A stretch of 64,000 nt of DNA. Source: Polaromonas sp. (lineage in GTDB: Bacteria; Pseudomonadota; Gammaproteobacteria; Burkholderiales; Burkholderiaceae_C). Within the stretch, counting starts at the first letter, position 1, and every line of letters begins with the position of its first letter. Under the pieces are notes generated by a model. That model was not told the DNA's origin. It did no database searches and was given only the letters and a program-made list of their open reading frames with translations. This document shows, one piece after another, positions 1 to 13,403 of the stretch. The DNA lies in contig NZ_JAQSDL010000120.1 in the NCBI RefSeq assembly GCF_029945895.1, forward strand, positions 42,215 through 106,214, given 5' to 3'. Both the position numbers and the translations under genes were made by a program.

Positions 1-980
1 TCAAGGCCGGTGTGCCCTGTGTGCCGGGCTCCGAAGGCGCCTTGCCGGACGATGCGGCGATCATCAAGCGCACGGCCAAACAGGTCGGCTACCCCGTCAT
101 CATCAAGGCGGCCGGTGGCGGCGGCGGGCGCGGCATGCGGGTGGTGCACACCGAGGCGGCGCTGCTGCATGCGGTGCAGACCACCAAGGCCGAAGCGGGG
201 GCGGCCTTTGGCAACCCCGAGGTCTACATGGAAAAATTCCTGCAGAACCCGCGCCATATCGAAATCCAGATCCTGGCCGACCAACACAAAAATGCGGTCT
301 GGCTTGGTGAGCGTGACTGCTCCATGCAGCGCCGCCACCAGAAGGTGATTGAAGAGGCGCCGGCCCCGGGCATTCCGCGCAAGATCATCGAGCGCATCGG
401 CGAGCGCTGCGTCGCGGCCGTCAAGAAGATCGGCTACCGCGGTGCGGGGACGTTCGAGTTCCTGTACGAAAACGGCGAGTTCTACTTCATCGAGATGAAC
501 ACCCGGGTCCAGGTCGAGCACCCGGTGACCGAGTGGGTCACCGGCGTGGACATCGTCCGATCGCAGATCCAGATCGCGGCGGGTGAAAAGCTGCCATTCA
601 CGCAGCGTCAGATCGAAATCAAGGGCCATGCGATCGAATGCCGCATCAACGCCGAAGATCCCTACAAGTTTGTTCCGTCGCCGGGACGCATCACCACCTG
701 GCACATGCCCGGCGGGCCGGGCGTGCGGGTGGACTCGCACATCTATACGAACTACTTTGTGCCGCCGAATTACGACTCGATGGTCGGCAAGATCATCGTC
801 CACGGCGACACCCGCGAGCAGGCCCTGGCCCGCATGCGCACCGCGCTGGCCGAAACCGTGGTCGAGGGCATCAACACCAACATTGCGCTGCACCGCGAAC
901 TGATGGTGGATGCCAAGTTCATGGACGGCGGCACCAACATCCACTACCTGGAAGAGTGGTTGTCACAACGTGACAGGTGA
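1..980 (+). CDS. accC: Biotin carboxylase subunit of acetyl-CoA carboxylase, C-terminal ~70% (5' end outside window)
   Basis: AccC carboxylates biotin on AccB using ATP and bicarbonate, the first half-reaction of malonyl-CoA synthesis. The frame is open from base 3 and has no start here, so about 120-125 N-terminal residues of a ~450-residue family protein are missing. Visible motifs are the glycine-rich ATP-grasp loop [11 protein letters not shown], the [12 protein letters not shown] segment, and the catalytic/metal segment [16 protein letters not shown], followed by the C-terminal biotin carboxylase domain ([13 protein letters not shown]). The protein ends at LSQRDR. accB is expected just upstream. 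A dispersed repeat fills the gap to prmA. Identification is secure. Confidence 0.96.
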   Translation, partial: KAGVPCVPGSEGALPDDAAIIKRTAKQVGYPVIIKAAGGGGGRGMRVVHTEAALLHAVQTTKAEAGAAFGNPEVYMEKFLQNPRHIEIQILADQHKNAVWLGERDCSMQRRHQKVIEEAPAPGIPRKIIERIGERCVAAVKKIGYRGAGTFEFLYENGEFYFIEMNTRVQVEHPVTEWVTGVDIVRSQIQIAAGEKLPFTQRQIEIKGHAIECRINAEDPYKFVPSPGRITTWHMPGGPGVRVDSHIYTNYFVPPNYDSMVGKIIVHGDTREQALARMRTALAETVVEGINTNIALHRELMVDAKFMDGGTNIHYLEEWLSQRDR

Positions 981-986
981 ACATAT

Positions 987-1080
987 GGCCCCCACGCTTG
1001 GCACTTCGCGTACTGCGCTGCCCCTCGAGGGGGCCGCTGCGCCTGCGGACTGGCAAAGCCAGATCCGCGGCCCCAGCTTG
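987..1080 (+). repeat. Dispersed repeat family 1, copy R1 (accC-prmA gap)
   Basis: This copy begins GGCCCCCACGCTTGGCACTT and contains the core CCCCTCGAGGGGG and the block GCTGCGCCTGCGGACTGGC, ending CCGCGGCCCC. Its last ~40 bases are almost identical to an inverted copy at 40910-41017. Related copies lie at 1609-1715 (inside prmA) and 61369-61461. It has no coding content of its own and occupies nearly the whole accC-prmA spacer. Confidence 0.85.
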
Positions 1081-1128
1081 AAAGAGATGCTGGTAACGAC
1101 GCGCTCGAGACTTTCTGCTGGCTAACGA

Positions 1129-2115
1129 ATGATGTTTGAACTGATTCTTCTGGCGCCCGTCGCCCAAGTCGAAACGCTGAGTGAGGCGCTGGATGCGCTC
1201 GACGCACTCAGTGTGTCGGTCGAAGATGCCGATGCACAAACGCCTGCCGAGCAGGCCCTGTTTGGCGAGCCCGGCATGCCGCCGCCCAAGGCCGGCTGGG
1301 AGCGTTCGCGCGTGGTGTCGCTTTTTCCGGATGAAGCCGGCGCGCGCGACGCGGCCCGTGTGTTGTCGGTGCAGGACTTTTTTGCTGGCTGCCAGCTGGT
1401 GGCCATTCAGGCGGTGCCCGAGCAGGACTGGGTGCGGCTTACCCAATCGCAATTCACACCCGTAGAGATCACCCCCGAATTCTGGATTGTCCCGACCTGG
1501 CACGAGCCGCCCGCGCAGGCCCGGCAGGTGATCCGGCTGGACCCGGGGCTGGCTTTTGGCACGGGCACACACCCGACCACGCGCATGTGTTTGCGCTGGA
1601 TTGCTGGTGCCCCCACGCTCGGCACTGGCGTGTCCTCGCTGCCCCCCGAGGGGGCTAATTTCCCTGGGGGCGGCCCGTCGGGAAATTCTGCTGCGCCAGA
1701 TGTGGCTCCCCGGCGCATGCCTCTGGGTCGTGTGCTCGACTATGGCTGCGGCTCCGGCATTCTCGCCATTGGTGCGGCCAAGTTTGGTGCCTCCAGCATT
1801 GACGCGGTTGATATTGATGAAGCAGCCGTGCAGTCCACCCTGGCCAATGCCGAGGCGAACCATGTCAGCCTTTCCGCCGGCCTGCCCGACAAGGCCGAAG
1901 GCACGTACCAGACCGTGCTGGCCAACATCCTGGCCACGCCGCTCAAGGTGCTGGCGCCGCTGCTGTGCGCGCGTGTTGCTCCCGGTGGTGCATTGGTGCT
2001 GGCCGGCATTCTCGATCGGCAGGCCGACGAGCTCCAGGCCGCCTATGCGCCCTACTGTCAGCTGCAGGTGGCAGACCAGGAAGACGGCTGGATACTGATG
2101 ACCGCCCGGCTCTGA
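1129..2115 (+). CDS. prmA: Ribosomal protein L11 methyltransferase with an in-frame repeat insertion
   Basis: PrmA uses S-adenosylmethionine to trimethylate ribosomal protein L11. The N-terminal substrate-recognition domain starts MFELILLAPVAQVE. The PrmA signature GLAFGTGTHPTTRMCLRW precedes SAM motif I (LDYGCGSGILAIGAAKFGA, about residues 202-220), and the post-I/motif IV region reads VLANILATPL. The protein has 328 residues against ~295 for the family. The excess lies between residues ~160 and ~195, where the DNA (1609-1715) is a copy of dispersed repeat family 1 translated without a stop (APTLGTGVSSLPPEG...). Either of two adjacent ATGs (1129, 1132) may be the start; family alignment favours the second. 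Function is probably retained because the insertion falls just before motif I, in a loop. Confidence 0.93.
   Translation: MMFELILLAPVAQVETLSEALDALDALSVSVEDADAQTPAEQALFGEPGMPPPKAGWERSRVVSLFPDEAGARDAARVLSVQDFFAGCQLVAIQAVPEQDWVRLTQSQFTPVEITPEFWIVPTWHEPPAQARQVIRLDPGLAFGTGTHPTTRMCLRWIAGAPTLGTGVSSLPPEGANFPGGGPSGNSAAPDVAPRRMPLGRVLDYGCGSGILAIGAAKFGASSIDAVDIDEAAVQSTLANAEANHVSLSAGLPDKAEGTYQTVLANILATPLKVLAPLLCARVAPGGALVLAGILDRQADELQAAYAPYCQLQVADQEDGWILMTARL
1609..1715 (+). repeat. Dispersed repeat family 1, copy R2, inside prmA coding sequence
   Basis: The sequence starts GCCCCCACGCTCGGCACT and contains TCGCTGCCCCCCGAGGGGG, matching copies at 987 and 61369 at the same relative positions. Its 3' half diverges. 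It is translated in frame as part of PrmA. The borders are approximate because the 3' half is less conserved. Confidence 0.75.
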
Positions 2116-2168
2116 GCGGGCGCGCGCCTTATCACGCCTCGTAGACGCCCCGTACAATAAGGTGCTAA

Positions 2169-3236
2169 ATGAGCCTGATTACGCGCTGTTCTGCCTGCGG
2201 CACGATGTTCAAAGTCGTGGCCGACCAACTCAAGATTTCCCAGGGCTGGGTGCGTTGCGGGCATTGCTCCGAAGTTTTTGACGCGGCAGCCAATCTGCAG
2301 CCCTACGCGCCCCAGTCCCCGGCGTCCCCCAACGACGAGCCGGTTTCCACCCCGGGGGATGCGCGGCCTGACATGCAGGAGAACACTGGCCATGCGGCAT
2401 CCGTGGCCCCCATGCTGGTGGCGCCTTCAGCGGAGCCTGAAGCCGCGTGGTCTGATCCCGAGCCGGCGCAAGAAGCCGCACTGGTTGCCGAGTCTTACTC
2501 GATGCCCGAAGTCCAGGTGTCGCCGTCGCCAGACCTCGCCGCCGACGTGTTTGCCTTTTCGGTGAGCCCGGAACCCTCGGATTTTTCTGCGGCGGCGGAA
2601 CCCGTCGCGCGTGCGGGCTACACGGAAAGTGCCTTCGGTGAATCGGAAGCACCTGTCTCCGGGCACGTTCAAGAGGTGTCGTTTGTGCGCGATGCCAGGC
2701 GCGATGCCTTCTGGCGCCGGCCTGCACTGCGTGTGGCGCTGGGACTGACGGCAGTGGTGTTGCTGGCTGGCCTGGTGCTGCAGGTCGCCCTGTTCCAGAG
2801 GAACACGCTGGCCGTGTCCCAGCCCTGGTTGAGCCCGGCGCTTTCCACCCTGTGCGCCTCGCTGCGTTGCGAGATCAAGCCGCCCCAGCAGATTGAATCG
2901 GTGGTGATCGAAAGTTCGACCTTCAACAAGCTGGCCGCCGACGCCTACCGGCTCCAGGTGGTGATCCGGAACGCAGGTGCGATACCGTTGGCCCTGCCGT
3001 CGCTGGAGCTGACCCTGACCGACACCCAGGACCAGGCGCAGCTGCGGCGTGTGCTGACCCCGGCCGAACTGGGCGCCACCAGTCCCACGCTGGCGGCAGG
3101 CGCCGAATTTTCAGGCGCTCTTGCCATCAGAATCCTGAATTCCCCGACCGACACCAGCGCCTCCCCGGCGTCTGCCGCGCGGCCTTTCGCTCCCTTGCGG
3201 ATTGCCGGCTACCGGGTCCTTGCTTTTTATCCCTGA
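2169..3236 (+). CDS. MJ0042-type zinc-ribbon, single-pass membrane protein with DUF3426 domain
   Basis: The function is unknown; the domain layout is clear. The N-terminus has two CxxC pairs (CSACG near residue 8 and CGHCS near residue 32) forming an MJ0042-type zinc ribbon. A long acidic, Ala/Pro-rich linker follows, then one transmembrane helix (ALRVALGLTAVVLLAGLVLQ, about residues 185-206), then a C-terminal DUF3426 domain containing a basic/Cys segment (LCASLRCEIK). The ribbon is therefore cytoplasmic and DUF3426 periplasmic. An AAGG Shine-Dalgarno precedes the ATG. It lies 53 bases after prmA and 16 bases before a PfkB kinase, so the three may be co-transcribed. This arrangement is conserved in Burkholderiales. 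Confidence 0.85.
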   Translation: MSLITRCSACGTMFKVVADQLKISQGWVRCGHCSEVFDAAANLQPYAPQSPASPNDEPVSTPGDARPDMQENTGHAASVAPMLVAPSAEPEAAWSDPEPAQEAALVAESYSMPEVQVSPSPDLAADVFAFSVSPEPSDFSAAAEPVARAGYTESAFGESEAPVSGHVQEVSFVRDARRDAFWRRPALRVALGLTAVVLLAGLVLQVALFQRNTLAVSQPWLSPALSTLCASLRCEIKPPQQIESVVIESSTFNKLAADAYRLQVVIRNAGAIPLALPSLELTLTDTQDQAQLRRVLTPAELGATSPTLAAGAEFSGALAIRILNSPTDTSASPASAARPFAPLRIAGYRVLAFYP

Positions 3237-3252
3237 CTGAATCGAGATCTCC

Positions 3253-4155
3253 ATGCCTGCTGTAATTTGTGGTTCCCTGGCCTTTGACACCATCATGACG
3301 TTTGAGGGCCGCTTTGCCGAGCAGATCCTGCCCGACCAGCTGCATATCCTCAATGTGTCCTTTCTGGTGCCCGCCCTGCGCCGGGAGTTTGGCGGCTGCG
3401 CCGGCAACATCGCCTACAGCCTGCAGCAGCTGGGTGGAACGCCATTGCCCATGGCCACCGTGGGTACCGACGGCGCCGAATATGTGGCGCGTCTGAACAC
3501 GCTGGGTATCAGCACCGAGTTTGTCAGGGAGGTGGGTGACACCTACACCGCCCAGGCCATGATCATGACGGATCGCGACAACAACCAGATCACAGCTTTC
3601 CATCCAGGGGCGATGGGCCAGGCACACACGACAAAAATTGCACCGCGCGCCGATATCAACATCGGCATCATCTCGCCGGACGGACGCGACGCCATGCTGC
3701 AGCATGCCGAGCAGTTTCAGGCCGCCGGCATTCCTTTTGTGTTTGATCCCGGCCAGGGTCTGCCCATGTTTGACGGCAAGGACCTGGCGCATTTTGTCGA
3801 GCTGGCGAGCTGGGTCACGGTCAATGACTACGAAGCCAAACTGCTGTGTGACCGGACCGGCCTGTCCTGCGCCGAGATCTCGAAGCGGGTGCAGGGCCTG
3901 GTGGTCACGCTGGGTGCGCAGGGTTGCGAGGTCTGGGTGGACGGCGACAAGACACTCGTCGCGCCGGTGGCGGCCAGGGAAGTGGTGGACCCCACCGGTT
4001 GCGGCGACGCTTTTCGTGGGGCCTTGCTGTTCGGGCTTGAAAAGGGCTGGTCGCTGTTGCGCTGCGCCGAACTGGGCAACCGCGTCGGTGCCCACAAGAT
4101 TGCTTTCCGCGGCGGCCAGAACTACACCCTCACCACCGCCCAGACCGGCCTCTAA
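3253..4155 (+). CDS. PfkB/ribokinase-family sugar or nucleoside kinase
   Basis: This is a small-molecule kinase of the PfkB superfamily. It shows the N-terminal family signature FGGCAGNIAYSLQQLGG (about residues 45-61) and the C-terminal signature DPTGCGDAFRGALLFGLEKG, which contains the anion hole and catalytic Asp (GCGD instead of the usual GAGD). The length of 300 residues is normal. Substrate cannot be read from sequence; beta-proteobacterial relatives are often annotated adenosine kinase-like or generic carbohydrate kinases. The gene ends a tight (+) cluster and is followed by a family-2 repeat and then the convergent histone-like gene. Confidence 0.85.
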   Translation: MPAVICGSLAFDTIMTFEGRFAEQILPDQLHILNVSFLVPALRREFGGCAGNIAYSLQQLGGTPLPMATVGTDGAEYVARLNTLGISTEFVREVGDTYTAQAMIMTDRDNNQITAFHPGAMGQAHTTKIAPRADINIGIISPDGRDAMLQHAEQFQAAGIPFVFDPGQGLPMFDGKDLAHFVELASWVTVNDYEAKLLCDRTGLSCAEISKRVQGLVVTLGAQGCEVWVDGDKTLVAPVAAREVVDPTGCGDAFRGALLFGLEKGWSLLRCAELGNRVGAHKIAFRGGQNYTLTTAQTGL

Positions 4156-4170
4156 ACGCAGGTGTTGGAA

Positions 4171-4240
4171 GCAAAAAAAGGCTTCCAGCCCTTTCTACGC
4201 GTGCGCAATCAGCTACTGAATTTGTAGCAGACAGATTGCT
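4171..4240 (+). repeat. Dispersed repeat family 2, copy A (3' of PfkB kinase)
   Basis: The copy carries the family order GGCTTCCAGCCCTTT, then GTGCGCAATCAGCTAC...GTAGCAGACAGATTGC. The inner stem is GCTAC/GTAGC and the outer stem GCAATC/GATTGC. It starts about 16 bases after the stop codon, in the same orientation as the gene. Other copies are at 18691, 27303, 40034, 44601 and 57172. Confidence 0.75.
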
Positions 4241-4301
4241 CTCGCGTGACCCGCTGCCCTGAAAAGGCGCGGCAGATGCGCTGCACGACCACCCTGAAAG
4301 T

Positions 4302-4332
4302 AAAAAAGCCCGGCATCTTGCGATGTCGGGCT
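4302..4332 (-). terminator. Rho-independent terminator of the histone-like gene
   Basis: On the minus strand an 11-bp stem (AGCCCGACATC pairing with GATGCCGGGCT, one G-U) closes a 4-base loop and is followed by six T. It lies 21 bases beyond the stop codon of the lysine/alanine-rich gene. Confidence 0.88.
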
Positions 4333-4353
4333 TCAGGCCAAGTGCCTTACTGC

Positions 4354-4821
4354 TTACGGCTTGCTGGCTGTAGGAAACGGCCAGGCAGCTTGCGGGTTCA
4401 GAGTTGTCTGAGCCGCAGGGGCAGCCGGAGCAGCAGGAGCTTTGGCAGCGGGTTTTTTCGCGGCTTTCTTCGCAGCGGGTTTTTTCGCTGCTTTCTTGGC
4501 TGCTGGCTTTTTGGCAGCGGGTTTCTTCGCAGCAGCTTTCTTCGCTGGCGCTTTTTTCGCTACTTTTTTCGCCGCAGGCTTTTTAGCTGCTGCTTTTTTT
4601 GCAGCTGGCTTTTTGGCCGCTACTTTCTTGGCCGGGGCTTTTTTCGCTGGCGCTTTTTTCGCAGGAGCTTTTTTAGCTGCTACTTTTTTCGCAGGCGCTT
4701 TTTTGGCCGGGGCTTTTTTCGCTGCTACTTTTTTAGCGGGCGCTTTTTTAGCCGCTACTTTTTTCGCAGGGGCTTTCTTTGGAGCAGCTTTTTTAGCCGC
4801 AGTTTTTTTCGCAGTTGCCAT
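4354..4821 (-). CDS. Histone H1-like lysine/alanine-rich nucleoid protein
   Basis: A 155-residue, extremely basic protein, nearly all [14 protein letters not shown] repeats (residues ~5-125), ending in an Ala/Pro-rich tail ([13 protein letters not shown]). Proteins of this composition (H1-like C-terminal tail; AlgP/HctB-like in other bacteria) bind DNA non-specifically. I chose ATG 4821 because GGAG lies six bases upstream; an in-frame ATG six codons earlier has no such site. The gene is downstream of nrdB on the same strand with a 190-base gap and its own terminator. Low-complexity DNA makes repeat number prone to slippage. Specific function in this organism is not evident. Confidence 0.85.
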   Translation of the reverse strand: MATAKKTAAKKAAPKKAPAKKVAAKKAPAKKVAAKKAPAKKAPAKKVAAKKAPAKKAPAKKAPAKKVAAKKPAAKKAAAKKPAAKKVAKKAPAKKAAAKKPAAKKPAAKKAAKKPAAKKAAKKPAAKAPAAPAAPAAQTTLNPQAAWPFPTASKP

Positions 4822-5011
4822 AGTTTTCTCCTTGATCACATTGCAAAGATCACTTCACGTCTAGGAGTACGCGAAGCGATTCACGGCGTTGGGCTGTCGG
4901 CGAACCGGGCCCAGCGCCGCGAACACGGGAGCAAAGCCCAACTCGCGCACTTCTGGGGTGCGGTCAGTGGTCAATGCAAGTCTGGAAATCATTGTTGTGT
5001 CGGCTTGTCTG

Positions 5012-6217
5012 TCAGTCCCAGGAGAGAGCGCCACCGGACTGGTACTCGATCACACGGGTTTCGAAAAAGTTGCGTTCCTTTTTCAGGTCAATCATCTCGC
5101 TCATCCAGGGGAACGGGTTTTCCTCGTTCGGGAACAGCGTCTCCAGGCCGATCTGCGTGGCGCGGCGGTTGGCGATGTAACGCAGGTAGCCCTTGAACAT
5201 GGAGGCATTCAGGCCCAGCACGCCACGCGGCATGGTGTCCTCGGCATAGCGGTATTCGAGCTCGACCGCCTTCATGAACAACGCCTTGATCTCGGCCTTG
5301 AACTCGGCGGTCCACAGCAGCGGGTTCTCGAGCTTGAGCTGGTTGATCAGGTCGATGCCGAAATTGCAGTGCATGGACTCGTCGCGCAGGATGTACTGGT
5401 ATTGCTCGGCGGCACCGGTCATCTTGTTCTGGCGGCCCAACGCCAGGATTTGCGTGAAGCCGACGTAGAAGAACAGGCCTTCCATCAGGCAGGCAAACAC
5501 GATCAGGGATTTCAACAGGGTCTGGTCCGCTTCCTGGGTGCCGGTTTTGAAGTTGGGGTCCGAGATCGCGTCGATGAAGGGGATCAGGAACTGGTCCTTG
5601 TCCCGGATCGATTGCACTTCGTTGTAGGCGTTGAAGATCTCGCTTTCGTCCAGACCCAGCGACTCGGTGATGTACTGGTAGGCGTGGGTGTGAATGGCTT
5701 CTTCAAAGGCCTGGCGCAACAAAAACTGGCGGCACTCGGGTGCCGTGATGTGGCGGTAGGTACCCAGCACGATGTTGTTGGCGGCCAGCGAATCGGCTGT
5801 CACAAAAAAACCGAGGTTGCGTTTGACCAGACGGCGTTCGTCTTCGGTCAGGCCGTTCGGATCTTTCCAGAGCGCGATGTCGCGCGTCATGTTCACTTCC
5901 TGCGGCATCCAGTGATTGGCGCAGCTGGCCAGGTATTTTTCCCAAGCCCATTTGTACTTGAACGGGACCAGCTGGTTGACATCGGTCTGGCCGTTGATGA
6001 TGCGTTTGTCAGCGGCCTTGACGCGATGGGCCGTGGGTGCGACGGTGGCCGGTGCTGCGCGCACGCCTGAAGAAGTCAGGGCGCTGTCGTCGAGCATGCG
6101 GGCTGCAGCGTGGGGCTGCAAAGAAAGAGGCGGAAGTTCCATCGAGCGGCCTTCGGGAAGGGCGCTGACAAGAGGTTTTTGCAACGATGGTTTAGCTTCT
6201 TCGTCCCAGGTCAACAT
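5012..6217 (-). CDS. nrdB: Class Ia ribonucleotide reductase, beta (radical) subunit
   Basis: NrdB houses the diiron-tyrosyl radical that NrdA needs to reduce ribonucleotides. It is a ferritin-like helical protein with iron ligands in [11 protein letters not shown] and [12 protein letters not shown], and the C-terminal tail that docks on NrdA ([14 protein letters not shown]). ATG 6217 is preceded by a GGAAAC site and gives MLTWDEE; an upstream in-frame TTG at 6229 is less likely. The N-terminal ~60 residues are a poorly conserved extension. It lies 133 bases downstream of nrdA on the same strand and presumably shares its NrdR-controlled promoter. Confidence 0.95.
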   Translation of the reverse strand: MLTWDEEAKPSLQKPLVSALPEGRSMELPPLSLQPHAAARMLDDSALTSSGVRAAPATVAPTAHRVKAADKRIINGQTDVNQLVPFKYKWAWEKYLASCANHWMPQEVNMTRDIALWKDPNGLTEDERRLVKRNLGFFVTADSLAANNIVLGTYRHITAPECRQFLLRQAFEEAIHTHAYQYITESLGLDESEIFNAYNEVQSIRDKDQFLIPFIDAISDPNFKTGTQEADQTLLKSLIVFACLMEGLFFYVGFTQILALGRQNKMTGAAEQYQYILRDESMHCNFGIDLINQLKLENPLLWTAEFKAEIKALFMKAVELEYRYAEDTMPRGVLGLNASMFKGYLRYIANRRATQIGLETLFPNEENPFPWMSEMIDLKKERNFFETRVIEYQSGGALSWD

Positions 6218-6350
6218 AGATGTTTCCAATAAGTTGGATTATGAAAGCAGCGATACAAAATGAAAAGTGTTCATTCACATCGCTCTGAATTAGTGTTGCT
6301 CAATTACATCGAATCAGGCGCCGGATTTTCCCGGCGCCGTGTTCCGTTTT

Positions 6351-9257
<2,907 letters not shown>

Positions 9258-9404
9258 GTTTTCCTCGTTGTGTGTTGTTGTTGGTGAGTTCGATGTGATT
9301 CAGGACAGGAAGAAGGGCTGACGGTTGCCCGTGGGCTGGCTGGGTGGCGGGCGTTCCTCGGGGCTGTCGGGTACCTGAATTCATCCGTCGGATAGAGGGC
9401 TAAG

Positions 9405-9420
9405 ACACTATACCTAGGGT
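9405..9420. promoter_or_regulatory. NrdR box 1
   Basis: ACACTATACCTAGGGT matches the NrdR box consensus (acaCwAtATaTwGtgt) at 13 of 16 positions by eye. It pairs with a second box whose centre is 31 bases away, three helical turns, the spacing known for NrdR tandem boxes. It lies upstream of nrdA. Confidence 0.75.
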
Positions 9421-9435
9421 CTGGAGTGATTTCAA

Positions 9436-9451
9436 GCACTACAGGTAGTGT
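9436..9451. promoter_or_regulatory. NrdR box 2
   Basis: GCACTACAGGTAGTGT matches the NrdR consensus at about 12 of 16 positions and is itself nearly palindromic. Its centre is 31 bases from that of box 1. The remaining 9258-9665 interval (408 bases between nrdA and ampD) shows no gene I can support. Confidence 0.72.
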
Positions 9452-9665
9452 ATCGGCCTTGAATCGCTGCGTCACGTCCCGCTTACTTTTTGTGGCTTTT
9501 TTTTGCAGGAAAAAATGCACAAGCCTGGGTCCTCATGGGTGCCCCGAAGCTGGGCATCCGCTGGCCGAATCCGCGCCGATCAGGTGTTCATGCGCCTTGC
9601 GAGGCGATCAGTGTTCCGATGGGCAGGATGTTCGCGGGCGGCGCGCAAGGCCCGCGCCAGCCTCA

Positions 9666-10239
9666 TCAGGCGCTTGCGGGAAAACACTTAGACGGCAAGC
9701 CCAGGGAATCCTGCAATCGGGGCCAGTCGAAGCCGGGCCCCGGGTCCTGCTTGCGGCCGGGTGCAATGTGTTCGTGGCCGGCCAGGTGCGTGATCGGGTA
9801 ATGGCGCATCAGCGCCGCGCAGACGCTGGCCAGGGTTTCGTACTGGGCGGATTCGAACAGTCCGCCTTCCACGCCTTCGAGTTCGATGCCCACCGAGTCG
9901 TCATTGCAGTTGCTTTTGCCGCGGTAGCCAGATTCGCCTGCATGCCAGGCGCGCGCATCGCAGCTGACAAATTGCCAGAGTTGCCCGGACCGGTTGATGA
10001 AAAAATGGGAAGACACCTGCAAGCCGCGTATCGACTGAAAATAGGGATGGGCGTCCCAGTCCAGCTGGTTGGTGAACAGGCGTTGCACCTGGCCATTGCC
10101 AAATTCGCCCGGGGGCAGACTGATGGAGTGGATGACGATCAGGTCAATGCAGGCCGACGCAGGGCGCTGACCGAAGTTCGGCGAGGCCTGCGCCCGGGCA
10201 TAGCGGTACCAGCCTTCCTGCCACAGCGCGGACACCGCC

Positions 10240-10265
<26 letters not shown>
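9666..10265 (-). CDS. ampD: 1,6-anhydro-N-acetylmuramyl-L-alanine amidase
   Basis: AmpD is a cytoplasmic zinc amidase that removes the stem peptide from anhydromuropeptides during peptidoglycan recycling. Zinc ligands are visible as His in IVIHSISLPPG, His in WHAGESGYRG..NDDSVGIELEG, and the C-terminal GHEHIAPGRKQDPGPGFDW motif. The length (199 residues) is typical and there is no signal peptide, as expected for AmpD rather than AmiD. It is the last gene of the ypjD-pilS-pilR-ampD operon and overlaps the end of pilR by 26 bases if ATG 10265 is used (14 with ATG 10253). Confidence 0.93.
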
Positions 10266-11657
<1,392 letters not shown>

Positions 11658-11661
<4 letters not shown>

Positions 11662-13403
11662 GGTGTTCCCTGGATGTCAGACCACATTGTGTCAAAACCC
11701 GCCCTGGACAAAGCTTGCTCGGCCCCGACGGGCCGGAAGAGGACAAAAAACTCGTTACCTTCCACGGTGTTGCGGACGTTCCGCTGGTAGCCTATGAGTG
11801 CACCATGACGTTCGCAGAGCTCCCTGCATATATACAGCCCCAGCCCGCTGGAGCGGCTCTCCGAGGAAAAAAACGGCTCAAACAGATGCGACTGCACCGT
11901 TTTTTCCAGCGGTTTCCCGTCGCTCCAGACCGACAGCCGGGGCTGCCCGGTGGGGGTGATTCCAGTGGTGACCTGTATCGCATCGCCGCCTGTGCTGGCA
12001 TAACGCAGGGCGTTGTCCAGCAGGTTGACCATCAGGCGCCGCAGGTGCTCGCCCTCGAACAGCACGGCAGTCCGGTCGGCACCTGCACGCAGGCGCAAGC
12101 GCTGGCCCGAGGCCGTTTGCTGTGTCCAGTCCGAGCAGATGTGCTGCAGCATGTCATCGAGCGGCAGGGCGCTGGTCTGCACTTGGGGACCCTGCTCCTG
12201 AACGCGGGAGATGTTGAGAATTTCCTCGACGATCCTGGCAAGCCGCTGAGCGTTTTGCCGGACCATGCCTGTGAGCTGTCGCTGCCCGGGATCCTGCAGG
12301 TCTTCTTCCAGCAGGGCATTGGCCTGCGTGATGGCTGCCAGCGGGTTCCTGATTTCGTGGGCAACTGCGGCTGACATGCGTCCCATGGCGGCCATTTTTT
12401 CGGTGCGCACCCGGGCTTCCATTTCCCGCAGGTCTTCCAGGAACATCACGCACAGGCTCTCGTGCGAGCCGTCGCGCGAGGCGGCCAGCCGGGTGCGCAC
12501 CTGCAGCCGACGGGCATGGCGTGAGGCATGTTCCAGGCTCACGTCGGCCTGCTGCGGCCTGCGCTGCTCAAACGTCAGTTGCGCCAGCGCCGCCAGTGGT
12601 TGCCAGGCCGTCTCGGCAGCCAGCACAAAGGGGGCCGCGCGGGCCGCGTCCTGGGTGGCCAGCAAACGCAATGAGGCCGGGTTGGCCGCCCGCGCGACGC
12701 CGTGGGTGTCGATCACCAGCACGCCGTCGACCAGCGTGTCGATCACCAGTTCATTGACCTGGGTCTGCATGCGTGCGGCTGACTGGCTGCGTTCGGCGCG
12801 CTGTTGTTCCCTCGACAGGCGCAGGGCCAGCTGGTTGGCGAGCAGGGCAATGATGAAAAAACCGGACCCGCTCAGACCCGCCTGCAGAAAGCGCGCTGCA
12901 GCATCGCCCGGCAATTGCAGGGAAGCCCACCAGGCATCGGCCAGCAGCAGCAACGCCACGCTGGCGGCGGTCCCCAGGGCCAGCAGGATGGGGCCCAGCA
13001 CGGAAGCCAGCAGCACAGGTAACGCGAACAGCGCGGTGTAGTTGATCGCCCCTGACTGCAGGAAATTGAGGGCCGAAAACGCCAGCACGTCCAGACCAAC
13101 CGTCGAAAGCCACTGGGCATCGAAGGTGCTGCCTGGTGGTTTCGGATGGGCCCAGACACGGATGGCGAGCGCCGCAATAAAGTAGGCCACACACAGCGCG
13201 ATCATGGCCTTGCCGACGGGCTGGCCCAGGGCATAAATAGAGGCCTGCAGGGCAAGCAGCACGGTGGCCAGCGTCACGCGGGCCGCCATGAATGCCCGCC
13301 ACAGCCGGCCGAAGGACTCGCTGCCGGCGTCCGATTCCCAGGCGCCGGATTTCTCTACCGGGCCAAACCAGGAATTCCCGGAGTCCGGAGCCGCCCTGGC
13401 CAT
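11658..13403 (-). CDS. pilS: Type IV pilus sensor histidine kinase PilS
   Basis: This inner-membrane kinase phosphorylates PilR. The N-terminal ~190 residues contain about six transmembrane helices. A PAS-like segment follows (~215-320; LVIDTLVDGVLVIDTHGVARAANPA). The HisKA domain has the phosphoacceptor in SAAVAHEIRNPLAAI (near residue 348), and the HATPase domain has the N box (LMVNLLDNALRYA) and G2 box (SRSSGLGLYICRELCERHGA). The length of 581 residues suits PilS. Its ATG overlaps the stop of the preceding small gene by one base, so translation is coupled. It lies in the ypjD-PP0621-pilS-pilR-ampD transcription unit. Confidence 0.92.

Noticed and set aside
4440..4815. Tandem repeats considered as CRISPR or satellite
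   Set aside because: The repeats are short, irregular and encode Lys/Ala blocks in one frame; there are no spacers.
4246..5196. A 316-codon plus-strand open frame rich in Phe/Arg/Ser
   Set aside because: It is the antisense of the AAG/GCC-rich histone-like gene; composition is an artefact and the opposite strand has a proper start site and terminator.
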